A stretch of 64,000 nt of DNA from Neobacillus niacini (GCF_030817595.1 NZ_JAUSZN010000001.1:628001-692000); one strand, 5' to 3'. Numbered from the stretch's first letter, positions 43,616 through 52,896 are shown. A program made the numbers and translations. The notes: generated by a model not told the origin, from the letters alone.

Positions 43616-44494
43616 ATGATGAAAAAAGATTTATTTAAGAAATTTGCTTCAGTAGCAGCTATTTCCAGCATGTTCGTGATGCTCGCAGGATGTAATTCAT
43701 CTTTACTAAATGAAACAGAAGTAGAAGGGGCCGAGAGACCCATTATCGTTCAAGGTCCAATGCCAATAGAGGCGGAAGAGTTTGCGAAAAAATTAGATAA
43801 AGTGAAAGTGGAAAAGTCAGGAACGTTTGTTTTTTACAAAGGAAAAATAAATAATTATCCAGTTATCGTTGCGAAAACAGGTAAGGGAATGGAAAATTCA
43901 GCTGCTGCAACAGCATTAGCTATTGAAAAATATAAACCAATCGCCATTATCAACCAAGGTACATCAGGCGGACATAATCCTGAGTTAAATGTATTTGACA
44001 TTGTGTTAGGGGAAAGAACTACCAATATTGGTTCATTAAAAACAACAAATATGGATGAAGGACAAGGAATGGATCCAACTACATGGATTCCAATGGATTT
44101 AATGGCTTCGGAAGGAAGCGGATCAGATGATAGTGCTAATAAAGTCCGCTACTATGAGGGCGATCAGGAATTACTGGAGGCTGCTAATGCCGTAAAAGAC
44201 ACGTATACGAAGGGTAAGGTAGTCGAAGGTACCATTGGTTCAGCTGATTTTTGGAATAGTGAAGTGGATCGAATCAATTGGATCCATGAGAAATACGGTA
44301 CCGATGTAGAAGAAATGGAAGGTGCCTCAGTAGCACAAATTGCAGATGCTTATGATGTGCCGTTCTTGGGTATCCGAATCTTATCGAATAATAAAACAAA
44401 TGGCGGTACTTATAATCCAGGTACAGCTGCAGCAAATCAAGATTATGTTTATGAAGTCGTTAAAGAATATATTTCAATGATAAAAAATAAATAA
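43616..44494 (+). CDS. MTA/SAH-nucleosidase-like lipoprotein (exported phosphorylase fold)
   Basis: A 292-aa protein with a signal peptide and lipobox LAGC (C26), then a nucleoside phosphorylase/5'-methylthioadenosine nucleosidase fold. NQGTSGGHNPELNVFDIVLG and EEMEGASVAQIADAYDVP match Pfs/MtnN motifs, including the substrate-binding ME and Glu of the nucleosidase family. MTA/SAH nucleosidases are normally cytosolic, so lipid anchoring outside the cell points to scavenging of extracellular nucleosides or signalling molecules. AGGAGAGG precedes the start. It is monocistronic with its own terminator. Confidence 0.87.
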   Translation: MMKKDLFKKFASVAAISSMFVMLAGCNSSLLNETEVEGAERPIIVQGPMPIEAEEFAKKLDKVKVEKSGTFVFYKGKINNYPVIVAKTGKGMENSAAATALAIEKYKPIAIINQGTSGGHNPELNVFDIVLGERTTNIGSLKTTNMDEGQGMDPTTWIPMDLMASEGSGSDDSANKVRYYEGDQELLEAANAVKDTYTKGKVVEGTIGSADFWNSEVDRINWIHEKYGTDVEEMEGASVAQIADAYDVPFLGIRILSNNKTNGGTYNPGTAAANQDYVYEVVKEYISMIKNK

Positions 44495-44508
44495 ATAATC
44501 TAAAGAAA

Positions 44509-44540
44509 AATCCTGCCACATTGTAAGTGGCAGGATTTAA
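44509..44540 (+). terminator. Terminator after the nucleosidase-like gene
   Basis: Stem AATCCTGCCAC/GTGGCAGGATT with a 7-nt loop. It could also serve the minus-strand ZnuA remnant. Confidence 0.85.
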
Positions 44541-44547
44541 TTTGTTT

Positions 44548-44706
44548 TACTGGTTTATAGCAGTTTCTATCAGATCTATATTTTTCCATGCCCACACCAG
44601 TGTAAATAAATAAATAAATAAATAAATCCGATTCAGCAAGAGAGACCATGTCTTTTGTCGTTGGTTCAAAAGAGTGAGCGTCTACACAGGAGGTAAAAAC
44701 AAGCAT
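44548..44706 (-). pseudogene. ZnuA/AdcA-type zinc-binding protein remnant
   Basis: The minus strand encodes VDAHSFEPTTKDMVSLAESD, a hallmark of ZnuA/AdcA metal-binding lipoproteins (the His is a metal ligand). LFIY follows, repeated three times by a TTTA expansion, then TGVGMEK. After a frameshift the sequence continues as NIDLIETAINQ in another frame. Only about 50 of the usual 300 residues remain, and no promoter or transporter partners are nearby. Confidence 0.75.
44603..44627. repeat. (TAAA)n tetranucleotide microsatellite
   Basis: About six TAAA units inside the ZnuA remnant, coding LFIYLFIY on the minus strand. It is a slippage-prone tract that could have expanded after the gene died. 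Confidence 0.9.
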
Positions 44707-44852
44707 ATACTTAATCTTAAAGACAAGAAATATTAAATTTTCTTGTTTTTTTATTTGGAGGGGAGTTATTCTAAGGAGTAAAAGAAGAAGAATTTACCTA
44801 TATAAGCAGCGTATAATGGGTACTACATAATCATGAACAGACAGGAGGATTT

Positions 44853-45923
44853 ATGGCGAACAAGAAGATTGTATTCACCGGTGGTGGTTCTGCTGGGCAT
44901 GTAACGCCAAATATAGCCATTATTAATGAGCTTCATAACGATTGGGATATATCGTATATCGGGTCTAAAAATGGAATTGAAAAGGAATTAATTCAAAAGA
45001 TAAGCATTCCTTATCATGGTATAAGCAGTGGGAAACTTAGAAGGTATATAGACATTGAAAATTTCGTGGATATATTTCGAGTAGTAAAAGGATGTTTTGA
45101 AGCAAGAAGTATTCTAAAAAAATTGAAACCTAATTTAGTATTTTCAAAAGGTGGATTTGTTTCAGTTCCTGTTATTTTAGCTGCAAAGTCATTAAGAATC
45201 CCTATATATATACATGAAAGTGATTTGACACCTGGATTAGCGAATAAAATTTCTCAAAGATTTTCAACGAAGATTTTTACTTCGTTTGAAGAAACAAAAA
45301 AATTCTTCCCAGAGTATAAAACAACTGTCATTGGGTCTCCGATTAGAAAAGAAATAATGAACGGCTCCGCAGTTAATGGACGAAAATTACTTGGATTTGA
45401 TAAACATACGCCAATCTTAACGATTATGGGTGGAAGCCTAGGAGCAAAAAAAATAAATGAAGTAATCCGGGAATCGTTAGAACAACTAATGTTACATTAC
45501 CAGGTTGTTCATATTTGCGGAAAAAATAACAGGGATGATCAGTTAACAAACTTTTCTAAGTATAAGCAATTCGAATATGTTTATGATGAGTTATCAGACA
45601 TATTAGCTGCTACGGATATCGTTATTACTAGGGGTGGATCAAATGCCATCTTTGAATTTCTTGCCTTAAATATACCGATGCTTATTATTCCATTAGGTTT
45701 AAATCAAAGCAGGGGTGACCAAATTTTAAATGCAAGAGTGTTTCAAGATAAAGGGTATTCCCTTACCTTGGAAGAAGAAAACCTTACGAGTAAGACGCTG
45801 ATGGAAATTTTGAATTCTGTCTATAAAGATAGGGAAAAATACCAGAAAAATATGAAGGAATCTTATAATCGTGACGCCTTACAAACTCTTGTAACAGAGA
45901 TCAATAAAGTGAATACCACCTGA
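44853..45923 (+). CDS. murG: MurG-family UDP-GlcNAc transferase, outside the dcw cluster
   Basis: A 356-aa GT28 glycosyltransferase, full length. The N-terminal glycine loop is GGGSAGHVTPN (10-20), followed by FSKGGFVSVP and IHESD. The C-terminal UDP-GlcNAc motif is ITRGGSNAIFEF and then NQSRGDQILNA. MurG adds GlcNAc to lipid I to make lipid II on the inner membrane face. No mur, fts or mra gene adjoins, so this is likely a second MurG, as reported in several Bacillus genomes. AGGAGG precedes the start. A terminator follows. Confidence 0.9.
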   Translation: MANKKIVFTGGGSAGHVTPNIAIINELHNDWDISYIGSKNGIEKELIQKISIPYHGISSGKLRRYIDIENFVDIFRVVKGCFEARSILKKLKPNLVFSKGGFVSVPVILAAKSLRIPIYIHESDLTPGLANKISQRFSTKIFTSFEETKKFFPEYKTTVIGSPIRKEIMNGSAVNGRKLLGFDKHTPILTIMGGSLGAKKINEVIRESLEQLMLHYQVVHICGKNNRDDQLTNFSKYKQFEYVYDELSDILAATDIVITRGGSNAIFEFLALNIPMLIIPLGLNQSRGDQILNARVFQDKGYSLTLEEENLTSKTLMEILNSVYKDREKYQKNMKESYNRDALQTLVTEINKVNTT

Positions 45924-45941
45924 TAAAATTTTGTAAGATCT

Positions 45942-45967
45942 GGCTGGTAAAAATGCAGCCTTTTTTT
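45942..45967 (+). terminator. Terminator after murG
   Basis: Stem GGCTG/CAGCC with a 9-nt loop and T7. The stem is short. Confidence 0.65.
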
Positions 45968-46102
45968 GATCAATAAACTTCAAAAATTATAAATCTAAGA
46001 CTTTGGTTGTATTCAAATATCTTGTTTAAGAAGTTATTATATTGAAATGTGATGGTTTTAACCATTGTAATTGTTAAGAATTATGAAAGAAGGTTTTTGT
46101 GA

Positions 46103-47218
46103 ATGGCTATTGATTCATTTGGCATTGCTTTTTTAGGTATACGTTTAGACTATGAACTGTTAAAAGATATAGGGATTTCAATTGGGATCTTGCTATTATT
46201 TATCCTGTTTCGAAACATATTTACGAAGTATGTATTCCAGCTAATTTTAAAATTGGCAGGTAAAACACCTACAGATCTTTTTACAAAAATCTGTTTAGGG
46301 TTTGAGCGACCATTAGGATGGGCCTTTATTATTCTAGGGTTGTATGTAGCGATGGATTATTTCCCTTTTATCGAACAACACAATGCGTTATTTTTAAAAT
46401 TCTTACGTTCCATGGTCATTGTCTTAATTACATGGGGATTATTTAACTTATCCTCACCTACAACGGGAATCTTAATTAGCGTGAATGAAAAGATTAATAA
46501 TAAGATAGATTTAATTCTACTTCCGTTTATTTCAAGAACCATCCGCGTAATCATGATTGCGATCAGCATCAGTATTATTGGTCAGGAATTTGATTATGAC
46601 GTAAATGGCTTGGTCGCAGGACTTGGTTTAGGGGGTCTCGCTTTTGCATTAGCAGCGAAAGAAGCGGTTGGGAATCTAATTGGTGGTATCGTTATTGTCA
46701 CAGAAAAACCTTTTTCGATTGGTGACTGGATTTTGACACCAAGTGTTGAGGGAACAGTTGAAGATATTAACTTCAGAAGTACCAAGATTCGAACCTTTAG
46801 CCAAGCGCTCGTTACGGTTCCAAATTCAACACTGGCAAACGAACCGATTACCAACTGGAGCCGAATGGGGAAAAGAAGAATTACTTTCCACTTAGGGTTA
46901 AACTATCAAACCTCCAAAGAACAAATTGAAAGAGTGGTAAAGCGGATTGAGCAAATGTTGAGGATTCACGAAGAAATTCATCCGGATACCATCATGGTAG
47001 CATTCGACCATTATAATGATAGCAGTCTTGATATTTTGTTATATTTCTTTACCAATACAACAGTTTGGGCAGAGCATGTTAAAATAAAACATGACATCAA
47101 CCTAGCAATTATGGGGATCTTAGAGGAAGAGGGAGTAGAAGTTGCTTTTCCAAGCAGAACGATTTATGTATCTCCACAATCTAGTGAACTTTTCCAAACA
47201 ATGGGATCATTTGATTAA
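46103..47218 (+). CDS. MscS-family mechanosensitive channel
   Basis: A 371-aa small-conductance mechanosensitive channel. It has about five membrane segments; the pore helix region GLGLGGLAFALAAKEAVGNL is followed by the beta domain (FSIGDWILTPSVEGTVEDIN) and a C-terminal alpha/beta domain. It opens under membrane tension to release solutes in hypo-osmotic shock. The ribosome site is moderate (AAGAAGG). It is monocistronic. Confidence 0.9.
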   Translation: MAIDSFGIAFLGIRLDYELLKDIGISIGILLLFILFRNIFTKYVFQLILKLAGKTPTDLFTKICLGFERPLGWAFIILGLYVAMDYFPFIEQHNALFLKFLRSMVIVLITWGLFNLSSPTTGILISVNEKINNKIDLILLPFISRTIRVIMIAISISIIGQEFDYDVNGLVAGLGLGGLAFALAAKEAVGNLIGGIVIVTEKPFSIGDWILTPSVEGTVEDINFRSTKIRTFSQALVTVPNSTLANEPITNWSRMGKRRITFHLGLNYQTSKEQIERVVKRIEQMLRIHEEIHPDTIMVAFDHYNDSSLDILLYFFTNTTVWAEHVKIKHDINLAIMGILEEEGVEVAFPSRTIYVSPQSSELFQTMGSFD

Positions 47219-47230
47219 TAAATTAAGAAG

Positions 47231-47301
47231 AAACTCGCCAATAGTAAACTACATCCCCTCATTACACAAATGTGGACAGTTCGCTATTTTAGCGAGTTTT
47301 G
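47231..47301 (+). terminator. Possible terminator after the MscS gene
   Basis: AAACTCGC/GCGAGTTT arms are 53 nt apart with an inner AATAG/CTATT pair. The loop is large, so the efficiency is doubtful. Confidence 0.5.
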
Positions 47302-47339
47302 CATTTATACAGCTAACACATTAATACCAACAACAAAAA

Positions 47340-47426
47340 TCAACATACAGCCCAAATTATAATTAACAGGATAAATAGGACAACAATTAAGTGAAAACCA
47401 AAACCTACTTCATATTCATTACTCAT
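47340..47426 (-). CDS. YjcZ-type tiny membrane protein (28 aa)
   Basis: A 28-residue ORF with a strong AAGGAGG site 7 nt before its ATG. The form, a short polar start then GFGFHLIVVLFILLIIIWAV and Cys at the end, matches the Bacillus tiny membrane proteins known as the YjcZ family, which are made in sporulation. It sits on the minus strand between the MscS gene and the HhH-like gene, with no neighbour on its strand. Confidence 0.75.
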   Translation of the reverse strand: MSNEYEVGFGFHLIVVLFILLIIIWAVC

Positions 47427-47645
47427 TTGAATTACCTCCTTATTCTGGGAAGAATACATCTTATGACAATCGCCCAAGGAATGATACTAAAACCATCATA
47501 AATAATTCAGCACGAGTCATTGTCTTGAATAAACCAGTTTTTTGCTGCAGTATGAAGGAAGGCGATTTATTTTTTATAAAGGTATAAATATATTATGATT
47601 AAAATAAATACAGCCTTTTAAAACCAAGTGGAGGTGATTTTAGCA

Positions 47646-47939
47646 ATGACTACTTCAGAAAAAAATGTTAGAACTTGCCCCGAAGGACACAAGTATTATA
47701 AAAGTAGTGATTGTCCAACCTGTCCGACTTGTGAGCAAGAACGCAAACCCAAAAGTGGTTTTCTCTCACAGCTCTCCGCACCAGCAAGACGAGCATTGGA
47801 AAACAATGGGATAACATCATTACAGGAACTATCAACCTATAGTGAAAAAGAGATTTTAAAATTACACGGAATGGGACCTGCTTCTTTACCTAAACTTAGG
47901 TCAGCATTATACGAAGAAGGCTTACAATTTAATAAATAA
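47646..47939 (+). CDS. RpoA-CTD/helix-hairpin-helix-like small protein
   Basis: A 97-aa protein. The N-terminal part holds a cysteine cluster (CPEGHKYYKSSDCPTCPTC) that could bind zinc. The C-terminal 55 residues (LSAPARRALENNGITSLQEL, then LHGMGPASLPKLRSAL) have the helix-hairpin-helix form of the RNA polymerase alpha C-terminal domain. DNA binding is plausible. The start at 47646 follows GGAGGTGAT; the GTG at 47628 lies inside the ribosome site region. Confidence 0.8.
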   Translation: MTTSEKNVRTCPEGHKYYKSSDCPTCPTCEQERKPKSGFLSQLSAPARRALENNGITSLQELSTYSEKEILKLHGMGPASLPKLRSALYEEGLQFNK

Positions 47940-48020
47940 CATCCAAGTTTTACTTGTTGACCTTACCAAAAAACTGGCAGAAGGAGAAAGTTATTCAACA
48001 AATTGGGGATGAGGTATTTC

Positions 48021-48905
48021 TTGAACTGGGAAAATGGAGAATATCATATACAAATTAATTCAATTAAACATTGGATAAAAATTGAGGGGAGTGAACATCA
48101 AACCACACCTTTGGTTCTTTTTCACGGCGGCCCTGGCGGAAACCATTACACCTTTGAAAGAACCATTGGACCTTCGCTCTCTGCAAAAAGAACAGTCGTT
48201 TATTATGAACAGCGCGGCTGTGGCAGAAGTGAAAAGCCTATATCAGATGAAGATTATAAAATCGAACAGCTTATATCTGATTTTAGCGAAATAAAAAAAT
48301 GGCTTGATGTAGATAAGGTCGACCTTTTAGGCTACTCCTTCGGTGGAGAATTATCGCTTGAAATTGCCTATGCTCTTCCTAATGAAATCAACAAGATCGT
48401 GCTCTCTGGACCAAGTTTAATTGATTTAGAAATGGGGAAATTAATTCAAATTGCCGGCTTTATGTCAGTTGGTGATCCTCAACTATTAAAACAAATGAAT
48501 GAACTGCTAAAACAAAATCTTCCTATAAGCAGTTTATATGAAAAAGTTTGGAGTTTGGTTGATACCAAAACAGTTGATCGGCTGTTATTTCAAAATCAAA
48601 CTATTGCACTACAGAACAGAAAGCTTTGGGAAGAAAGTCAGCTCATCAATACAGGGTTAATGGCAAAAGTAATCATGGGCCAGCCTATGGAAACTCCGTT
48701 ACTAGACCGGTTAAAACACATGAAACAGCAAGCTTTAATTATTACTGGTATTTTTGATCGAAATACAGGGGTAACCATTTCCAAGCTCATACATAATGAA
48801 TTAAGAAATAGTGAATTAGTGATTTTTAAAGAAAGCGCTCATTTTCCCGACTTAGAAGAACCCAATCATTTTAGCGATACCGTTTTAAGCTTTTTACATT
48901 CTTAA
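48021..48905 (+). CDS. Alpha/beta hydrolase, proline iminopeptidase-like
   Basis: A roughly 294-aa hydrolase. HGGPGGNH is the oxyanion loop, RGCGRS is the typical iminopeptidase strand, GYSFGG holds the nucleophile serine, the acid lies in GIFDRNTG and the histidine in SAHFPDLEEP. The start is uncertain: TTG 48021 has GATGAGG 6 nt upstream, while TTG 48003 and ATG 48009 lie at poor spacing from AAGGAG 47981. It is convergent to the phosphate transporter gene. Confidence 0.85.
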   Translation: MNWENGEYHIQINSIKHWIKIEGSEHQTTPLVLFHGGPGGNHYTFERTIGPSLSAKRTVVYYEQRGCGRSEKPISDEDYKIEQLISDFSEIKKWLDVDKVDLLGYSFGGELSLEIAYALPNEINKIVLSGPSLIDLEMGKLIQIAGFMSVGDPQLLKQMNELLKQNLPISSLYEKVWSLVDTKTVDRLLFQNQTIALQNRKLWEESQLINTGLMAKVIMGQPMETPLLDRLKHMKQQALIITGIFDRNTGVTISKLIHNELRNSELVIFKESAHFPDLEEPNHFSDTVLSFLHS

Positions 48906-48911
48906 TATCTA

Positions 48912-48946
48912 AAAAGGGTAACGAATTTGATTTTCGTTACCCCTTA
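48912..48946. terminator. Bidirectional terminator
   Basis: Stem AAGGGTAACGAA/TTCGTTACCCCTT between the convergent hydrolase and pit genes. Confidence 0.85.
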
Positions 48947-48949
48947 AAT

Positions 48950-49936
48950 TTAAATGAAGAGTTTTATGATCATCATAACGATACCTGCTATTAATGCAGA
49001 TATTGGCAGTGTAATAACCCAAGTAGTCACGATTCTTATTGCTACTCCCCAATTTACACCACGAATTCGCTTAGATGCACCAACACCTAAAATAGATGAA
49101 GAAGATACATGTGTAGTGGATACCGGCAGTCCTAAAAAGGTAGCACCTTGCAAAACAGCAAACGAAGATAAATCTGCTGCAAATCCATTGATTGGCTGAA
49201 CTTTAAAGATTCTTTTCGCAACCGTTTTAATAATACGCATACCACCAATCATCGTCCCAAGTCCGATGGTTGCTGCACATGTGACCTGTACCCAGAATGG
49301 TACGTCTAATGTTGCTTGATAACCCCCTGCAACCAATGCAAATACGATAATCCCCATCGTTTTCTGCCCGTCATTTCCACCATGAGAAAATGCGGCTAAG
49401 CCTGAAGCAATGATTTGAAACCCTCGAAAACCGCGTGTTGCACGGTAAGGATTTGCGTTCCTGAACAGAATCGCTAATATTTTCATAAGAATAAATCCTA
49501 CTCCAAAAGCTAAAAAGGGAGAAATGATTAGGGCTTTGATAATATCGGTAAAACCTTCCCAGTTAATTGAACTTAGACCTGACCCAAAAATAACAGCGCC
49601 GGCAACTGCACCGATTAAGGTGTGTGAGGAGGAGGAGGGAATTCCATAATACCACGTTAAAAGGTTCCAAAAAATAGCTGCAATTAGAGCAGCAATTACA
49701 ATTAACATACCGTTCTCAATTTGAAAAGGGTCTGCGATTTTCCCGCCAATTGATTTTGCAACAGCTTGTGATATTAAAGCACCAAAAAAATTTAAGACTC
49801 CTGCATAAACAACTGCAAATCGTGGTGTCAAAGCCTTGGTTGAGACTGACATCGCAATCGCGTTGGCTGTATCATGAAAACCATTGATGAATTCGAAAAC
49901 TACAGCAAGAATTAGGATTATAATGAAAGTAGTCAT
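48950..49936 (-). CDS. pit: PiT-family inorganic phosphate transporter
   Basis: A 328-aa polytopic protein with the PiT signatures GFHDTANAIA near the N-terminus and, in the second half, GGNDGQKTMGI and PVSTTHVSSSSILG. It carries phosphate or metal-phosphate with protons. The start at 49936 (MTTFIIIL) follows GGAGGTTCTA; the in-frame TTG four codons earlier overlaps the ribosome site. It lies 32 nt after the DUF47 gene, the conserved ykaA-pit operon arrangement. Confidence 0.93.
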   Translation of the reverse strand: MTTFIIILILAVVFEFINGFHDTANAIAMSVSTKALTPRFAVVYAGVLNFFGALISQAVAKSIGGKIADPFQIENGMLIVIAALIAAIFWNLLTWYYGIPSSSSHTLIGAVAGAVIFGSGLSSINWEGFTDIIKALIISPFLAFGVGFILMKILAILFRNANPYRATRGFRGFQIIASGLAAFSHGGNDGQKTMGIIVFALVAGGYQATLDVPFWVQVTCAATIGLGTMIGGMRIIKTVAKRIFKVQPINGFAADLSSFAVLQGATFLGLPVSTTHVSSSSILGVGASKRIRGVNWGVAIRIVTTWVITLPISALIAGIVMMIIKLFI

Positions 49937-49968
49937 TAGAACCTCCAATAAAATATTTCAAACTGTGG

Positions 49969-50583
49969 TTAAGCATTTTTCATGATAATGGTTTCTAATG
50001 TATTTGCCACAGACTGACAGAAGTCGGCAATGTTTTCTAATTCTTCATAGATTTCCTTATATTGAATAATACGGATCGGGTCTTTTTCATTTACAAAAAG
50101 ACTTTTAATGGATTCCCTTAAAATCCCATCACATTTGGATTCTAAATCTTTGATTTTTATTGCATGTTCTCTCATGTCCTGTAATTTCTTTGTTCCCAGC
50201 ATTTCAATTGCTGTTTCAATTTCAGATGCACAATCTCTAATTGCATCCACAAACCTAAGCATATAATCATCTGCATTTACCACCGAATACATTTCAAATA
50301 GCGCGGCTGTATGCTCTAAACCATCTAAAACATCATCCATACTCATCGTAAGAGTTAAAATATCCTCACGTTCAATAAAAGTAATAAAAGCATTATGTAA
50401 ATCCTTAAACACTTCATGAACCATTGAATCTCCTTTGTTTTCATATTCCTTCATTTTTTCTGAAAAAGTCTTTAGGTCGCTGACATTCTTTAATTTATAA
50501 TCTGCAAAAAAGTTAGCACTTTCTTTTAAATTTGAAGCGATATTTCCTAAATAAACTGCAAATTTGTCCTTTTTCTTAGCCAT
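49969..50583 (-). CDS. ykaA: DUF47/PhoU-like protein (YkaA), Pit partner
   Basis: A 204-aa all-helical protein of the DUF47 family, related to PhoU, commonly encoded directly before pit and thought to regulate phosphate uptake. Start MAKKKDKF at 50583 lies behind GGAGGTAACAGC; a longer frame has no better site. Acidic metal-binding helix motifs (EYENKGDSMVHEV, DLESKCDGIL) recur twice, as in PhoU. Co-transcribed with pit. Confidence 0.9.
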   Translation of the reverse strand: MAKKKDKFAVYLGNIASNLKESANFFADYKLKNVSDLKTFSEKMKEYENKGDSMVHEVFKDLHNAFITFIEREDILTLTMSMDDVLDGLEHTAALFEMYSVVNADDYMLRFVDAIRDCASEIETAIEMLGTKKLQDMREHAIKIKDLESKCDGILRESIKSLFVNEKDPIRIIQYKEIYEELENIADFCQSVANTLETIIMKNA

Positions 50584-50775
50584 GCTGTTACCTCCACATT
50601 TATCCAATTGTTGTAGAACTATTTATTTATTTTTACTATATCCTTATTGGACTATCCAATACGTATATCCACATAAACGAAAGGAAAAGGTTTCATAAAA
50701 CGAAGAAGGATTCCTGTACTTTTTGTTGAAATAGTCTTAAGAAATCTAGGGGAAATCTAAAGGGAGAGTTACTTT

Positions 50776-51651
50776 ATGAAGAATTACATTTTAGAGTTGG
50801 AAGGGAAAAAGGTAAATTACTATACGAAGGGAGACCCAGAAAAACCACTGATTGTCTGCTTGCATGGCTTAGCTGGCAGTGCAGTCTACAGTTTCACAAA
50901 TCTAAGCCAACAATTATCAAAATTTTTTCATCTGCTGTTAATCGATCAGCCTGGGCATGGAAAAAGCACATCATTTCATAGGGAAGAGGACTATTTATTT
51001 TCCACCCTTGCCACATGGTATGAAAAGGTCTTTACATCTTTAATAGACCAGCCATTTTACCTAATAGGTCATTCGTGGGGCGCTGATGTTGCGCTACAGT
51101 ATGCCAAATCTTTTCCTGAAAAAATCAAGGGAGTTATTCTACTTGATGGTGCTTATACTTTCCCCGAATTTCAGGAGGAAATGACATTTTCAACGGCTTA
51201 CACTGGATGGGAATCTTACATGGCTAATGCTGAATATAATACCTGGGAAGATGTGCTTAATGAGTATCGTACATATACAAAACGATGGAATCAATCGATA
51301 GAACGTTCGGTAAATTCAATTTTTGCCAAGAAGAACCAAAGGTATGAATAAATCGCTTCAAAATTCACTGTTTTATCGATTATAAAGGCCTTTTTTGAAG
51401 AGCCGTTTTCTACTGCCTATCCAAATATCCAGTCACCATTATTATTACTACATGCTACTGAACCTGAAGAATTACATGCTGCAAGGGAAAAAGGGATTGC
51501 TCAATTAAGGAAGGATATAAAAAACGTTACGATCATTCCTTTTGAGGAGGCGGGTCACATGATCCAATGGGATCAACCGGAGAAAGTATGTGCTGAAATC
51601 GTTAGGTGGATCAATAATAATGAAGAAAATTTTTTAAATCTGTCAAAATAA
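50776..51651 (+). pseudogene. Alpha/beta hydrolase with an in-frame nonsense codon
   Basis: The 5' frame encodes a typical hydrolase (LHGLAGSA, DQPGHGKS, nucleophile GHSWGAD, ILLDGAY) but stops at TAA 51349-51351 after 191 residues. The same frame continues without a shift to 51651 with the missing catalytic end: LLLHATEPEELHAAREKGIA and FEEAGHMIQWDQPEKV, which carries the catalytic His. One base change (probably TTA to TAA) explains the break. Ribosome site AAGGGAGAG and start are intact. The full protein would be about 291 aa. Confidence 0.87.
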
Positions 51652-51687
51652 CCCCCAAAGCAATGGCTAAGGGGGTGGATCAAATGA

Positions 51688-52209
51688 TTAGTCTTCTATA
51701 GGTTTATTAGGGCCGTCTAAGTTCAATTGATAAAAAGCTAGATCCAACCATGTATTGAATTTATAGCCTGCATTTTTAATTGTCCCTGCATGGACGAAAC
51801 CAAATTTCTCATGCATGGCAATGCTTTTATCATTTGCTGCATCGATACCGCCAATTAATGTTTTATATTCTCGTTCATTCGCGATTGAGATGATCTCTTT
51901 TAATAAAGAAGATGCGATCCCTTTCCTTTGATAATTACTGTCTACATAAATAGAATGTTCGATTGAATATTTGTAAGCCGGCCATGGTCTAAAAGGACCA
52001 AAAGTAGCAAACCCAACTACCTTATTATCTAACTCATATACAACCACTGGATAACCTTCATCCATTTTTTGTTTAAACCATATTTCTCGGCTTTCAAGTG
52101 TTTGAGCTTTATACGTATATACAGCAGTAGTATGGAGGACAGCATCATTATAAATATCTAGAATGTTTTGTAAGTCCTTTTCTTGTGCAGATCTTATCAC
52201 GTTCGACAC
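51688..52209 (-). CDS. GNAT N-acetyltransferase (phosphinothricin acetyltransferase-like)
   Basis: A 173-aa acetyltransferase resembling Pat/YwnH enzymes: RSAQEKDLQNILDIYNDAV at the start, GFATFGPFRPWPAYKYSIEH, and the acetyl-CoA motif QRKGIASSLLKE. These enzymes acetylate amino groups of small molecules such as phosphinothricin or methionine sulfoximine. No ribosome site stronger than a GGGG stretch is visible. It is monocistronic. Confidence 0.88.
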   Translation of the reverse strand: MSNVIRSAQEKDLQNILDIYNDAVLHTTAVYTYKAQTLESREIWFKQKMDEGYPVVVYELDNKVVGFATFGPFRPWPAYKYSIEHSIYVDSNYQRKGIASSLLKEIISIANEREYKTLIGGIDAANDKSIAMHEKFGFVHAGTIKNAGYKFNTWLDLAFYQLNLDGPNKPIED

Positions 52210-52474
52210 CCCTAAAAATACAATATGGCGTTTATTATATCAGTGAAAGACTAATATGAAAATAACTTAATACAAAACTTTGGTTGGGTGTCATAGAATA
52301 TTCATTATTTTAAGTCATATTGTCATTACAACTTTTCCTTGTGCATGACCCTGTTAAACTTAAATTCACACATTTAGATGCAATTAGTTGATATAAAAAT
52401 AGAAAAAGTAGTTATTTAGATGAACATTGGTAAAATTACACTTATATGGATTTATTAGGAGGTAGTCAAAAGTA

Positions 52475-52888
52475 ATGAACAAGAAGATATCACTCATCCA
52501 TTCTAACCATTTAGCTCAAGTGGATTATGCCTATGCTAGTCGAGTTCCAGCGGGAATGGATTTATTATTTTTAGCAGGAGCCTGCCCACTAACAAAAGAG
52601 GGAATTGTACCTGAATCTAGTGATTATGAGCTACAGGCTAACCTTTGTGTGGAGAATTTGAAAGAAGCATTAAAAGAATGTGGTGCTACTTTAGAAGACA
52701 TCGTTTATACAAGAATTCTCGTTGCTAGTCAAAACCAAGCAGACTTGGTCACAACATGGGAAACAATCAGAAAAGAATTCGGTGATCATGATGTCCCAAG
52801 CACGTTATCAGGGGTAACAGTATTAGGATATAAAAATCAATTGGTGGAAATCGAGGCAGTAGCTGCAGTTGATAACCATACAAAGTAA
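52475..52888 (+). CDS. RidA-family protein (enamine/imine deaminase-like)
   Basis: A 137-aa RidA/YjgF-family protein. Its longer N-terminus and altered active-site region (lacking the usual VRAGNFIFVSGQ pattern, with LLFLAGACPLTKEG) suggest an Rid subfamily other than archetypal RidA. RidA hydrolyses reactive 2-aminoacrylate-type enamines. AGGAGG lies 9 nt before the ATG. A terminator follows. Confidence 0.85.
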   Translation: MNKKISLIHSNHLAQVDYAYASRVPAGMDLLFLAGACPLTKEGIVPESSDYELQANLCVENLKEALKECGATLEDIVYTRILVASQNQADLVTTWETIRKEFGDHDVPSTLSGVTVLGYKNQLVEIEAVAAVDNHTK

Positions 52889-52896
52889 TAATGAGG

